Shown here: positions 63,938 through 64,000 of the stretch, one piece after another
Position numbering within the stretch: the first letter of the stretch is position 1
How the letters are laid out: each line of letters begins with the position of its first letter
Assembly: GCA_947493585.1 (NCBI GenBank)
Contig: CANLRI010000002.1
Span: forward strand, 186,001 to 250,000
Direction: 5' to 3'
DNA from: an uncultured Planococcus sp.
GTDB lineage: Bacteria > Bacillota > Bacilli > Bacillales_A > Planococcaceae
DNA length: 64,000 bases
Made by a program: the position numbers and the translations under genes
The notes under the pieces: model-generated
What the model saw: the letters and a program-made list of their open reading frames with translations, nothing else
Database searches by the model: none
Told to the model about the DNA's origin: nothing

Positions 63938-64000
63938 AAAAAATAGCTTTATTATTGATGGATAATTCTGATAATATTGAGGTGATACAAAATATGGAAG
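63934..64000 (+). CDS. Start of a further gene at the right edge
   Basis: An open frame starting ATG AAA AAA ATA GCT overlaps the DUF1697 stop and runs off the window (MKKIALLLMDNSDNIEVIQN). A better-placed start is the ATG at 63994, with GAGGTGAT seven bases upstream. Too little is present to identify it. Confidence 0.4.
   Translation, partial: MKKIALLLMDNSDNIEVIQNME

Overview
The window looks like chromosomal DNA of a Gram-positive low-to-mid GC bacterium of the Bacillales, most plausibly a member of the Planococcaceae such as Planococcus or a close relative. The reasons are strong AGGAGG-type ribosome binding sites, GTG and TTG starts, a SAM-I (S-box) riboswitch, a C30 carotenoid oxygenase of the Staphylococcus/Planococcus type, a CYP102 fusion P450 with its TetR repressor, a B. 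subtilis-type ydbST pair behind a textbook SigW promoter, and a SigB-like promoter. The species assignment is inference. I see no rRNA, tRNA, CRISPR array, prophage or replication origin.

Region 1 (1-16.9 kb) is for galactose and galactan use. A leftward galK-galE-galT operon has stop/start overlaps and continues into a sugar ABC transporter ATPase cut by the window edge. It is divergent from a ROK-family repressor and galM, with a promoter and palindrome between them. Next comes a ganR-ganS-ganP-ganQ-ganA (GH42)-ganB (GH53) cluster plus an aldo/keto reductase. An extracellular galactanase cuts galactan, GanSPQ imports oligomers (probably powered by the ATPase at the left end), GH42 releases galactose, and the Leloir enzymes metabolise it. 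This roughly 10-kb cassette lies between two imperfect 270-bp direct repeats that contain repetitive elements, a terminator and the 3' end of the neighbouring methionine-synthase-like gene. The copy next to galM is a frameshifted gene remnant.

Region 2 (16.8-30.9 kb) has an S-box-controlled MetE-like gene, a frameshifted methyltransferase, crtP, a P450, a DNG-repeat surface protein, a frameshifted membrane protein, an SRPBCC protein, and a GntR / FAD hydroxyacid dehydrogenase / BASS transporter locus with a clear operator. It ends with a rifamycin ADP-ribosyltransferase, an aldo/keto reductase behind a structured leader, and a lipoprotein.

Region 3 (30.9-44.3 kb) has an AIM24 protein, the FatR-CYP102A fatty-acid hydroxylase module with two matching palindromes, aspartate dehydrogenase, a four-gene compatible-solute ABC operon, a proline iminopeptidase, a small protein-kinase-like protein, and an orphan peptide-binding lipoprotein.

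Region 4 (44.3-64 kb) holds mostly envelope and stress genes: a DUF2207 protein, an IS3 remnant, ydbST, a PadR/HAAS/DNG-repeat operon, a second orphan peptide-binding lipoprotein, a phosphoesterase, an AT-rich patch with an unrecognised membrane protein, a second SRPBCC protein, an epimerase, a SigB-type pyridoxamine-oxidase-like protein, a FusB-type EF-G-binding protein behind a possible attenuation leader, an AI-2E family transporter, a sulfurtransferase and a DUF1697 protein.
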